A DNA stretch of 7,047 nt from Actinomycetes bacterium (GCA_021846725.1 JAJZWK010000082.1:1-7047), one strand, 5' to 3'. Shown: positions 1-6,805, counted from the first letter of the stretch. Notes: generated from the sequence alone by a model not told the origin. Made by a program: numbers and translations.

Positions 1-568
1 GAGTTACGGGGGTATGTGCTGACCGATTAGTTACCAGTTCAATTTTCAGGCAACGGGAAGCGACGGTTACCATTTCTTGCGGTATAGTACTTGCGGTAAG
101 AACGAATATGGTTTTACCTGGGGGTTCCTCCAATGTCTTGAGCAATACTGGTGCAGCCAAATATGATTCCGATATGTCCGGTACGACCAGCACCTGCCTC
201 TTGGCGATCAGTGGAGTTCGCTGAGCGATTCTTACCAGCTGATGCGCCTCCTCTACTGATAATGCAGCACCAGTACTTTCCATCTCGGTAAGATCTGGGT
301 GGGTTCCATGGAGACACCTGTTGCACCATTCACAATGACCGCACCCACCGTCGGGACAGAGCAGTGCAGCAGCAAACCCACGCCAGAGCTCTTTCTGGTA
401 GCTACCAGGTCGTCCCATGAACAGATATGCATGTACTGGGTTGCGTGCAGATGCTCGCAACATAGCTATTGCCTTGTCTTGGCCGACCACACCGTCGAAG
501 AGTGATAGTGAGGGCAACTCAGCACCTATCTCGTTGTTCACCCCGGTGGCATTCTTCTCAGCACTCAA
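1..568 (-). CDS. holB: DNA polymerase III delta-prime subunit, partial (3' end outside window)
   Basis: Clamp-loader subunit that helps load the beta sliding clamp during replication. The reading frame is open for 189 codons to the window edge. Numbering from the TTG at 568, it shows the N-terminal LFDGVVGQDKA (23-33), a degenerate P-loop MGRPGSYQKE (51-60) without the Lys-Thr/Ser needed for ATP binding, the zinc cysteines C71, C76, C79 and C82 (LLC...CGHCEWC, plus an extra C85), GTHPD (88-92), LLKTLEEPPGKTIFVL (142-157) and the SRC motif (171-173) that contacts the neighbouring ATPase site in clamp loaders. Lack of a working P-loop is normal for delta-prime. The gene follows tmk directly. 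The 5' end is unusual: no ATG lies in this frame, and TTG 568 preceded by AGGAG is the best start. An ATG at 609 would serve if the C run at 570-576 had one more base. The family call is firm; the start is uncertain. Confidence 0.9.
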   Translation of the reverse strand, partial: MSAEKNATGVNNEIGAELPSLSLFDGVVGQDKAIAMLRASARNPVHAYLFMGRPGSYQKELWRGFAAALLCPDGGCGHCEWCNRCLHGTHPDLTEMESTGAALSVEEAHQLVRIAQRTPLIAKRQVLVVPDISESYLAAPVLLKTLEEPPGKTIFVLTASTIPQEMVTVASRCLKIELVTNRSAHTPVT

Positions 569-609
569 TGGGGGGGTTTCTCCTGTGAATACTCTCCTGT
601 ACCAGTCAT
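565..609 (-). other. 14-codon ORF between tmk and holB, or out-of-frame true 5' end of holB
   Basis: The ATG at 609-607 overlaps the tmk TGA (608-606) as ATGA, the usual arrangement for translational coupling. Read from there the frame gives MTGTGEYSQEKPPH and stops at TGA 567-565. That stop overlaps the TTG at 568-566 that opens the delta-prime frame. Adding one base to the seven-C run (570-576) would fuse this segment to delta-prime as ...EKPPPLSAEKN. It is therefore either the real N-terminus of holB interrupted by an indel or sequencing error, a coupling mini-ORF, or a frameshift site. The sequence alone cannot decide. Confidence 0.5.
580..584 (-). promoter_or_regulatory. Shine-Dalgarno AGGAG ahead of holB TTG
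   Basis: AGGAG ends 11 nt before the TTG at 568, slightly long but usable. It is the strongest ribosome-binding motif near this junction; the ATG at 609 has only a weak GAG-type match. This favours TTG 568 as the initiation site if the sequence is correct as given. Confidence 0.45.
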
Positions 610-1217
610 AACAGATCTCGTACTCGCGATAATATCATTTCAGCGATCTCTTCTATTGGACGATCACAGTCTAGGACGTACCAGTTGTCTGGATTTGCCG
701 ATGCCATGGATAGATATCCTTGACGGACCCTATCGAGAAAGTCTATCCCCAATCTTTCCATTCGATCAGTTTGGTTGCCGGTGTCTGCTATCCTTCTCAT
801 CGCTTTATCTACCGGAATATCCAAGAGTACATTTAGAGCAGGTTCTATGCTCCCGGTAGCCAGCCTAATTGCGTCTTGTAGCATACCGATATCGATACCT
901 CTGCCATACCCCTGGTACGCTATTGTTGATCCTGAAAACCTGTCGGTTACAACATTTTTTCCTGAATATATAGCGGGAGCTATGTTCTCTGCCATGTCTT
1001 GTGCACGATCGGCGATCATTAGTAATGCTTCGGCCTCAATAGAGATGGAAATCTCTTTTGAGGAACTGTGCAGCAGCGATTGTCTGATCACCTTTCCAAG
1101 GCCAGTTGCTCCCGGCTCGAATGTAAGATCAGCACCTATAGATTCTGCAAGTAACTTGGCCTGGGTACTCTTGCCGGATCCATCTATACCTTCCAGTGCG
1201 ATCAGCTTACCTACCAT
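606..1217 (-). CDS. tmk: Thymidylate (dTMP) kinase
   Basis: Cytoplasmic kinase that phosphorylates dTMP to dTDP with ATP, the committed step towards dTTP for DNA synthesis. The 203 residues match the family's usual length of about 200-215. Visible motifs are the P-loop GIDGSGKST (10-18), FEPGATGLGKVIR (33-45, the variant of the common REPGGT substrate loop), the DR motif in TDRFSGSTIAYQGYGRG (91-107), and a LID with basic residues around R141/R142 and DRMER (151-155). A P-loop without the extra Arg combined with an Arg-bearing LID is the bacterial type II arrangement. The ATG lies 19 nt after the topA stop, and its own stop overlaps an ATG by 4 nt on the holB side, so the three genes probably share a transcript. 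No clear Shine-Dalgarno precedes this ATG (TATTTTATCACGATATA), so translation may depend on coupling to topA. Confidence 0.96.
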   Translation of the reverse strand: MVGKLIALEGIDGSGKSTQAKLLAESIGADLTFEPGATGLGKVIRQSLLHSSSKEISISIEAEALLMIADRAQDMAENIAPAIYSGKNVVTDRFSGSTIAYQGYGRGIDIGMLQDAIRLATGSIEPALNVLLDIPVDKAMRRIADTGNQTDRMERLGIDFLDRVRQGYLSMASANPDNWYVLDCDRPIEEIAEMILSRVRDLL

Positions 1218-1236
1218 TATATCGTGATAAAATATA

Positions 1237-4224
1237 TCAATCGGACTTGGTGGACTCGATTGACTTGGTAGATTTTACCGAAGCTTTGCTCTTGGTCTTG
1301 GTGTTGTTACTGGAGGTAGATTTGGTAGTGGTTGATTTTTTACCTGCGGCAGCCCCCGACTTGGCAGCCCCCGACTTGGTAGTAGCCTTGCGTCTTGTCG
1401 TGGCAGTACCATTTTCTATAGCAGCACGACGTGTAGCCAATAGCTCAATTGCCCTGTCCAGCGTCATTGTTTCAGGGTCGTCTCCCGCCCTTAGCGATGC
1501 ATTCACCTCCCCATCGGTAACATATGGACCGTATCTGCCATTGCGTAAAGTGATTGGTTTATTAGAGTTCGTATCTATGCCCAATTCCGCTATTGGAGAA
1601 GTAGCCTGTCTGCCTCTTCTTGTTTTTGGTTGGCTGAAACGTTCCAAAGCCTCATCCAGGGTGATAGATAAGAGTTGCTCTTCGCTTTCGAGGCTGCGGG
1701 TATCTGTACCTCTTTCAATGTATGGACCGAATCTACCGTTTTTAGCGATTATCTCTTCGTTAGTTGCAGGATCGACTCCGATTGATCTGGGTATCGAGAG
1801 CAGCTTAAGAGCTACTTCAAGGGTAACATCTGCCGGTGACATAGTAGCAAAGAGCGATGCACGTTTTGGTTTATCGTTACCGGTCGATTCTCCTTTTTTC
1901 CCTTTAGAGGCAGTTGTATTGGTATCATCTCCCAACTGTACATACGGACCGTATCTGCCTTTACGTAGGGATACTTCAAGGCCACTGTCAGGATCAATTC
2001 CCAATATAGCATTTTCCTGGCCAGGCTTTTCCAGAATCTCCAATGCCTGTTCTAAGGTGAGTTCATCTGGACACATATCCTCAGGAACCGATGCCCTATC
2101 TTCTCCGCGTTGCACATAAGGACCATAACGACCTACACGTACTAGGACGTTGTTGCCAGCACTGTCATTTCCAAGAATGATTTCATTTACTTTTCTGGCA
2201 TCTATGTTTTCCAGCTCTGTAGCCACTTGATATTTGAGTCCATGTCCACTGGACGTGACAGCACCTGACGTTGTAGCACTGGCTCCGTCACTACCGGCTC
2301 CGTCACTACCGAAGTAAAATTTATTCAGCCATGGAACGGCATCCTGGTTGCCGGTTGCTATATTGTCCAGGTCATCCTCCATCGCAGCGGTAAAACCGTA
2401 ATCTACCAGGTAAGGGAAGTATGTCTCCAGCAGCCCCACTACGGCAAAGGCTACAAATGACGGTACCAGGGCATTACCCTTTTTCCACGCATATCCTCTA
2501 TCTTGTATGGTGGATATGATGCTGGCATATGTAGATGGTCTACCGATGCCTTTTTCTTCGAGCGACTTTACCAGCGATGCCTCTGTAAAGCGGGGGGGTG
2601 GTTGGGTAGTATGGGAATTGGCTTCAAGCGACACAGCGGTCACCTTGTCTCCTTTTTCCAGAGGAGGAAGGCGGTTGGTTCTGCTGCTGATGTCGGTATC
2701 GGCATCCCGGTCATTTTCTGGTGTTTGGTCGTCTGTGCCTTCCTCGTAGGCACTTAAAAAACCCATTTGTGTAATAGTGGTACCACTGGCAGACATTACA
2801 ACGGGCATAGATGTTTCCGGATCAATGCCCTGCAGTCTTGCCTGTACGGTAGTGCCGGTAGCGTCGTTCATCTGAGATGCTATAGTACGCTTCCATATCA
2901 ACTCATACAGGTGGAGTTCATCACCCCTCAGCTGCTGTCTTGCCTCGTCAAGTGTCCTGAATCTATCTCCGGCTGGGCGAATGGCTTCGTGAGCCTCTTG
3001 AGCGTTTTTTACCTTATTCTTGTAGATGCGAGGTGCCGGGGAGACAGAATTGGCACCATAGAGAGATGCAGCCTGGCTTCTGGCTGCTGTCAGCGCTTCT
3101 TCAGAGAGGATGGTGGAGTCTGTCCTCATATAAGTAATCCAGCCCTGCTCGTAAAGGCGTTGAGCTACCTGCATTGTACGCCTGGAGCTGAATCGCAGCT
3201 TCCGGCCAGCTTCTTGTTGTAGTGTCGATGTAGTGAACGGTGCAGCTGGTGATCTTCGGTAAGGTTTTTTGGATACTGATGTGACGTCGAACAAGGTACC
3301 TGAGAGTCGTTGAGCGATACCCATAGCCTCCTCTTCACCTATGATCCTTACGTTTTTGCTGGATTCTATGGAGGCATCATTCTGGAAATCTCTTCCAGTT
3401 GCAATAGGAGTATCTCCTATTGAGATAAGAGTTGCCTTGAAGAGGCTATCGACGGCTTCCTTCGAGAAAGTACCTTCTATATCCCACCAGGTTGCCGAGC
3501 GGAAAGCAATTCTCTCTCGTTCACGCTCGACAAGTATCCTGCACGCGACACTTTGAACCCTGCCAGCCGATAGGCGTGGCATCACCTTCTTCCACAGTAC
3601 CGGGGACAGTTCGTATCCATACAGGCGATCAAGTATCCGTCTGGCTTCCTGGGCTTCTACCATTTTTCTGTCCAGATCTCTGCATTCTTGAACTGCACGT
3701 TGTATGGCCGATGGCGTAATCTCATGAAAGACCATTCGTTTTACGGGTACCTTAGGGGAGAGTACTTCTAGCAGATGCCATGCTATAGACTCACCCTCCC
3801 TGTCCTCATCTGTTGCCAGATATACGGTACTTGCCCTGCGAATGGCAGTTTTTAGCTTGGATACGACTTGTTGTTTTTCCTTGGGAATGACATAGAGTGG
3901 TTTAAACTCATTATCGGTGTCTACACCCAAACGTGACCAAGGTAGGCTCTTCATGGATTCCGGTACTTCCTCGGCATTTCGAGGTAGATCACGTATATGA
4001 CCCACTGACGATTCTACCAGGTATTCGGAGCCCAAGACATTGCTTATAGTACGAGCTTTTGTAGGAGACTCCACTATGACAAGCGGCTTTGTGCTAGTTG
4101 ATTTTGTGTCCGGTAGCTTGTCTGACAGCCTATCTGGCACTTCATCCGACAATTCGTCTAGTGACTCATCTGCTGTATCTTCCGGCTGAAGCTTTGTCGT
4201 AGAAGGGGGTTTCTTCTTAACCAA
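1237..4224 (-). CDS. topA: DNA topoisomerase I (type IA), actinobacterial-type C-terminus
   Basis: Relaxes negative supercoils by cutting and rejoining one DNA strand; Mg-dependent. The protein has 995 residues. The TOPRIM domain starts at LVIVESPTKA (48-57, E52) and holds TDEDREGE (138-145: D139, D141, E143). SAGRVQSVA is at 219-227. The catalytic tyrosine is Y365 in GWITYMRTDS (361-370), with R367 next to it. RFTEASLVKSLEEKGIGRPSTY (545-566) closes the core. An acidic insert (493-513) and a Gly/Ser linker (639-662) are probably flexible. Four C-terminal repeats follow, each with GRYGPYV or GRFGPYI, then a basic Lys/Ala/Ser/Thr tail from about 931. There are no Cys-rich zinc fingers. The first 45 residues are an acidic extension before TOPRIM. 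TTG is chosen as start because TGAGG lies 9 nt upstream and an in-frame TAA lies three codons upstream. V29 (GTG) or L25 (TTG) are weaker alternatives. Confidence 0.97.
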   Translation of the reverse strand: MVKKKPPSTTKLQPEDTADESLDELSDEVPDRLSDKLPDTKSTSTKPLVIVESPTKARTISNVLGSEYLVESSVGHIRDLPRNAEEVPESMKSLPWSRLGVDTDNEFKPLYVIPKEKQQVVSKLKTAIRRASTVYLATDEDREGESIAWHLLEVLSPKVPVKRMVFHEITPSAIQRAVQECRDLDRKMVEAQEARRILDRLYGYELSPVLWKKVMPRLSAGRVQSVACRILVERERERIAFRSATWWDIEGTFSKEAVDSLFKATLISIGDTPIATGRDFQNDASIESSKNVRIIGEEEAMGIAQRLSGTLFDVTSVSKKPYRRSPAAPFTTSTLQQEAGRKLRFSSRRTMQVAQRLYEQGWITYMRTDSTILSEEALTAARSQAASLYGANSVSPAPRIYKNKVKNAQEAHEAIRPAGDRFRTLDEARQQLRGDELHLYELIWKRTIASQMNDATGTTVQARLQGIDPETSMPVVMSASGTTITQMGFLSAYEEGTDDQTPENDRDADTDISSRTNRLPPLEKGDKVTAVSLEANSHTTQPPPRFTEASLVKSLEEKGIGRPSTYASIISTIQDRGYAWKKGNALVPSFVAFAVVGLLETYFPYLVDYGFTAAMEDDLDNIATGNQDAVPWLNKFYFGSDGAGSDGASATTSGAVTSSGHGLKYQVATELENIDARKVNEIILGNDSAGNNVLVRVGRYGPYVQRGEDRASVPEDMCPDELTLEQALEILEKPGQENAILGIDPDSGLEVSLRKGRYGPYVQLGDDTNTTASKGKKGESTGNDKPKRASLFATMSPADVTLEVALKLLSIPRSIGVDPATNEEIIAKNGRFGPYIERGTDTRSLESEEQLLSITLDEALERFSQPKTRRGRQATSPIAELGIDTNSNKPITLRNGRYGPYVTDGEVNASLRAGDDPETMTLDRAIELLATRRAAIENGTATTRRKATTKSGAAKSGAAAGKKSTTTKSTSSNNTKTKSKASVKSTKSIESTKSD
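1240..1434 (-). other. TopA basic low-complexity C-terminal tail
   Basis: Residues 931-995 are rich in Lys, Thr, Ser and Ala (ATTRRKATTKSG, KKSTTTKSTSS, KTKSKASVKSTKS) and have no predicted fold. Comparable basic tails in mycobacterial and streptomycete TopA are known to help DNA binding and processivity; the same role here is inferred. It contains one of the two 15-bp tandem duplications. Confidence 0.75.
1349..1378 (-). repeat. Perfect 15-bp tandem duplication in topA tail
   Basis: The plus-strand unit GCAGCCCCCGACTTG occurs at 1349-1363 and again, identical, at 1364-1378. It keeps the topA frame and encodes a five-residue SGAAK-type repeat in the basic tail (KSGAAKSGAA). Identity at every third codon position suggests a recent slippage duplication. 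Confidence 0.9.
1510..2136 (-). repeat. Four topoisomerase I C-terminal repeats (GRYGPYV) within topA
   Basis: Protein repeats centred on GRYGPYVQRG (about 698-707), GRYGPYVQLG (756-765), GRFGPYIERG (830-839) and GRYGPYVTDG (896-905). Most are preceded by LGIDP/GVDP-type strands and followed by a TLEQALEIL-type helix. They are spaced 58, 74 and 66 residues apart. They match the cysteine-free topoisomerase C-terminal repeat family, which binds DNA and is typical of actinobacterial TopA. DNA copies are well diverged, so they are old. Confidence 0.85.
2281..2310 (-). repeat. Perfect 15-bp tandem duplication in topA linker
   Basis: The plus-strand unit GGCTCCGTCACTACC occurs at 2281-2295 and again at 2296-2310, with no mismatch. 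It encodes GSDGA twice in the Gly/Ser/Ala linker (about 639-649) between the catalytic core and the first GRYGPYV repeat. The copy number change is in frame and should be tolerated. Confidence 0.9.
4105..4152 (-). repeat. 8-residue tandem repeat in TopA N-terminal extension
   Basis: Residues 25-40 read LSDEVPDR then LSDKLPDT, matching at L, S, D, P and D. The two 24-bp DNA copies differ at many third positions, so this is an old or selected repeat, unlike the two perfect 15-bp duplications. It lies in an acidic region ahead of the TOPRIM domain that is not part of the conserved core. Confidence 0.6.
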
Positions 4225-4316
4225 GTGGGCTTACCTCAAATGTTTTGTGAACAAAAGCGCTCAGGTAGCAAAAACGCATAATTGAAAGACTGGCGTGTAT
4301 CCGTCTGCGAGATAGT
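4225..4316. other. hppA-topA intergenic gap
   Basis: 92 bp without a gene. It holds the topA ribosome-binding site and a short AT-rich dyad, TTTTG-TGAA-CAAAA, at 4243-4256. The dyad has a 5-bp stem without G+C strength and no convincing U-tract arrangement, so it is not called a terminator. No clear -35/-10 pair for topA was seen; read-through from hppA or an unrecognised promoter near the end of hppA are both possible. Confidence 0.5.
4234..4238 (-). promoter_or_regulatory. Shine-Dalgarno TGAGG for topA
   Basis: TGAGG sits 9 nt before the TTG at 4224 and decides this start. The frame is closed just upstream by TAA, and no ATG occurs in frame before the TOPRIM domain. Confidence 0.6.
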
Positions 4317-6635
4317 TCATTCGGCAACAGCTGCAACAACATTTGCCGTTTCATCATTAGAGTTACCCGAGTCGGATGAATTGCCCGGGTAGGCACCCAT
4401 ACTGTCAACCTTTCGTTTGGATATAGCTATAGCTATTAGCAAAATCACCAGAGCCACACCTGCAATAGAATATCTTGCTGCATCGTTGTGTGCTGTTGTA
4501 ATTACTGCTGGCAATATCAGCAAGGATACAAGGTTGATTACCTTGACCATCGGGTTCATTGCCGGGCCTGCGGTATCCTTAAAGGGGTCACCTACGGTGT
4601 CTCCTATGACTGCTGCCTTATGTGCATCTGAACCCTTACCACCGAGATGACCGTCTTCTACGTATTTCTTGGCATTGTCCCACGCACCGCCCGAGTTGGA
4701 TAAAAAGTTTGCCATGAGTTGGCCAGTGAGGATTACGGCCGCTATAAACGCACCAAGTGCTAAGTAACCAATTCCAAAACCAATTATGACTGGTGTAAGG
4801 ATGCCCAGTAGTGCTGGAGTGGCAAGCTCTCTTTGGGCAGCCGCGGTACAAATGCCGATTACTCGACCGTACTCAGGCTTCTCGCTACCGTCCATGATGC
4901 CCGGGTGTTCCCTGAACTGGCGGCGAACTTCCTGTACTACCGTTCCGGCTGATCTTCCTACTGCCCTTATGGTCAGTGACGAGAACATGAATGCTACGGA
5001 ACCGCCGACAAGTAGCCCGATGAATATAGTCGGGTTGGCTACGTTGACAATGGTTGACAGGTGGGCGCCTTCTGAGTGAATTGTTTCGACAAACGCAGAG
5101 AACAGAGCTACGGCGGCTATGACAGCTGATCCTATTGCGACCCCCTTGGTGATCGCTTTTGTGGTATTGCCGACGGCATCCAGGTTCACCATGATTGATT
5201 CAGCTTCACCACCGAATTCTCCGGCCATTTCGGCGATACCTGCAGCATTATCAGCTACTGGGCCGAAGCTGTCTTCAGATACCACCATGCCGGTAGTCGA
5301 CAGCATTCCAATTCCTACCAGTGATACCAGGTAGAGAATCAACTTAACGTTGCCATGTCCGAGCAGTACGGCTACTGCTATGGCAACGGCAATTGCTATG
5401 ATGGCCCATACCGACGACTCCAGTCCTGAACTTATTCCAGACAGGATCGTCGTAGCCGGGCCGGTCAGGGTGGAATCTGCGATTTCTCTAACCGGTGATT
5501 TTTCGGTGGAGGTAAAGTGCTCTGTAATCAAGCTGGCCACCTGCACCAGGATTACTCCTGTAAATACTGCCCAGAATACCAACCAGTTATGTACATAGAA
5601 ATGAGCGACAAGCAACGCTCCTATCACTGTAAGCAGACCTGCAATCCTGAATCCTCTGTTTATCGGTGCCATGGCCGTCTTGTCTTTGGACCCTGCTCTT
5701 ACCGAAAAGATACCTATGGCAGATGCCAGGATTCCTATAGCGGGAACTATCAATGGAAATATCAGGGCAGGAGCAGCGTTCTTTACACCTATAGAGTGAA
5801 ATGCCGTGATACTCAGTATCAGCGATGCTATGATCATGATTTCGAATGATTCGAATAGGTCTGCAGCCATTCCTGCACAGTCGCCAACGTTGTCGCCGAC
5901 ATTGTCTGCTATGGTTGCTGCATTTCTGGGATCATCTTCTGGGATACCGGCTTCTATCTTACCTACGAGATCAGCGCCTACGTCAGCAGCTTTGGTGAAT
6001 ATTCCACCACCGACTCTCATAAAAAGAGCTAGTAACGAAGCACCAAAGCCAAAACCGACCAATATTGCAGTAGCCATGTTCTGGAAGATAAACACTATGG
6101 TGGATGCTCCGAGCAACCCTAGTCCTACGCAGAACATGCCGGTAATACCTCCTGTACGGAATGCGGTTTTGAGAGCGCTGGGCAATGTCCCTGACCTTGC
6201 TGCTGCTGCGGTCCTGACATTGCCTCGTACTGCTAACGACATTCCCACGAAACCGGTTAGTCCCGAGCAGGCGGCACCAAACAGGAACGCCAGCACCCTG
6301 TAGCCCCCTACGTCTGCAAAGCTGAGAGCCACTACATGATCGGGCTTCACTACTTTTGTTGCTGTGAAAAATATAAGAATTGCCAGCGGTACGACTATTA
6401 TTAGAATAGTCTTGAACTGCCTCTTCAGAAAGGCTACCGCACCCTCTTGTATAGCCTGGGCAATATCTCGCATTTTCTGCGTTCCTTGATCGTTTTTTAG
6501 TATACCTCTCATGAGAGTTAGTCCCACGCCCAGAGCAGCCACAGCTGCTACAAGTGCGAAGATAAGCCATGCCCTATCGGCGCTGCTCATAGTAAAGCTC
6601 TGGTAATTACCTTGAGTTGCCAGTATGGTACTCAC
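4317..6635 (-). CDS. hppA: K+-independent proton-translocating inorganic pyrophosphatase (membrane H+-PPase)
   Basis: Integral membrane pump that hydrolyses pyrophosphate and moves H+ across the cytoplasmic membrane. At 772 residues with about 16 hydrophobic segments it is of normal size. The substrate and Mg-binding signature is intact: DVGADLVGKIEAGIPEDDPRN (218-238), DNVGDNVGD (244-252) and, near the C-terminus, DTVGDPFKDTAGPAMN (679-694). GNTTKAITKG (489-498) carries Lys 493 and Thr 496, the pair that marks K+-independent H+-pumping members; K+-dependent members have Ala at the first site. The start is GTG with AAGGAG 12 nt upstream, and an in-frame TAA immediately precedes it. Met16 (ATG) is an alternative without a good ribosome site. 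The C-terminal tail after 741 is a short polar, Ser/Asn/Asp-rich stretch. It is divergent from the HAD gene and 92 bp upstream of topA. Confidence 0.97.
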   Translation of the reverse strand: MSTILATQGNYQSFTMSSADRAWLIFALVAAVAALGVGLTLMRGILKNDQGTQKMRDIAQAIQEGAVAFLKRQFKTILIIVVPLAILIFFTATKVVKPDHVVALSFADVGGYRVLAFLFGAACSGLTGFVGMSLAVRGNVRTAAAARSGTLPSALKTAFRTGGITGMFCVGLGLLGASTIVFIFQNMATAILVGFGFGASLLALFMRVGGGIFTKAADVGADLVGKIEAGIPEDDPRNAATIADNVGDNVGDCAGMAADLFESFEIMIIASLILSITAFHSIGVKNAAPALIFPLIVPAIGILASAIGIFSVRAGSKDKTAMAPINRGFRIAGLLTVIGALLVAHFYVHNWLVFWAVFTGVILVQVASLITEHFTSTEKSPVREIADSTLTGPATTILSGISSGLESSVWAIIAIAVAIAVAVLLGHGNVKLILYLVSLVGIGMLSTTGMVVSEDSFGPVADNAAGIAEMAGEFGGEAESIMVNLDAVGNTTKAITKGVAIGSAVIAAVALFSAFVETIHSEGAHLSTIVNVANPTIFIGLLVGGSVAFMFSSLTIRAVGRSAGTVVQEVRRQFREHPGIMDGSEKPEYGRVIGICTAAAQRELATPALLGILTPVIIGFGIGYLALGAFIAAVILTGQLMANFLSNSGGAWDNAKKYVEDGHLGGKGSDAHKAAVIGDTVGDPFKDTAGPAMNPMVKVINLVSLLILPAVITTAHNDAARYSIAGVALVILLIAIAISKRKVDSMGAYPGNSSDSGNSNDETANVVAAVAE

Positions 6636-6653
6636 TTATATCATTTTCTCCTT
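6636..6653 (-). promoter_or_regulatory. hppA ribosome-binding site with two-codon ORF
   Basis: AAGGAG (6648-6653) is followed by AAA, then ATG ATA TAA (6644-6636), then the GTG start of hppA in the same frame. The tiny ATG ORF is only 3 nt from the Shine-Dalgarno, while the GTG is 12 nt away, so both spacings are off the optimum. Ribosomes might start at the ATG, stop after two codons and restart at the adjoining GTG. The Shine-Dalgarno itself is well supported; the role of the mini-ORF is a guess. Confidence 0.5.
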
Positions 6654-6743
6654 TTTATGTATATCAAGACCCATAAGTTGTAGCGTAACAGTCCCTGAGG
6701 CATTACTCCAACTAATCAGGCCAAGCAATTCCTGCACAAATGT

Positions 6744-6774
6744 CGTTAGCGCAGTATTTACAAGCGCAATAACG
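6744..6774. repeat. Bulged inverted repeat near the predicted hppA start site
   Basis: CGTTAGCGC (6744-6752) pairs with GCGCAATAACG (6764-6774) as a 9-bp stem with a two-base bulge and an 11-nt loop. It ends two bases from the proposed hppA -10 element, so it overlaps the predicted transcription start. It could be an operator-like dyad or a hairpin at the mRNA 5' end. It has no U-tract for an intrinsic terminator. Confidence 0.4.
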
Positions 6775-6775
6775 C

Positions 6776-6805
6776 AATATAGCCCCACTTTGCATCAGAA
6801 AGCAA
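6776..6805 (-). promoter_or_regulatory. Possible hppA promoter
   Basis: On the minus strand TTGCTT (6800-6805), an 18-nt spacer and TATATT (6776-6781) resemble a housekeeping-sigma promoter. It would start transcription near 6769 and leave a leader of about 130 nt before the GTG. A second, consensus -10 (TATAAT at 6818-6823, minus strand) lies upstream but has no matching -35 at normal spacing. Confidence 0.4.

Noticed and set aside
114..329. 71-codon minus-strand frame at the left end
   Set aside because: It lies within the delta-prime coding region in another frame; the delta-prime frame carries the conserved zinc and SRC motifs.
775..1227. 150-codon plus-strand frame opposite tmk
   Set aside because: It is fully antisense to an intact thymidylate kinase and shows no family motif.
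1196..2119. 307-codon plus-strand open frame opposite topA
   Set aside because: It is antisense to the conserved TopA repeats; the product is a low-complexity Leu/Ser/Val/Ala mirror of the Lys/Gly-rich coding strand, with no recognisable domain.
4243..4256. TTTTG-TGAA-CAAAA dyad as an hppA terminator
   Set aside because: The stem is 5 bp and nearly all A-T, and it lies next to the topA ribosome site; too weak to call.
5806..6303. 165-codon plus-strand frame opposite hppA
   Set aside because: It is a Pro/Ala/Ser-rich reverse complement of hydrophobic transmembrane codons with no domain; a shadow of hppA.
5983..6570. 195-codon minus-strand frame inside hppA
   Set aside because: A shifted reading of the pyrophosphatase gene, Arg/Ser/Cys-rich, with no motif and wholly within the conserved frame.
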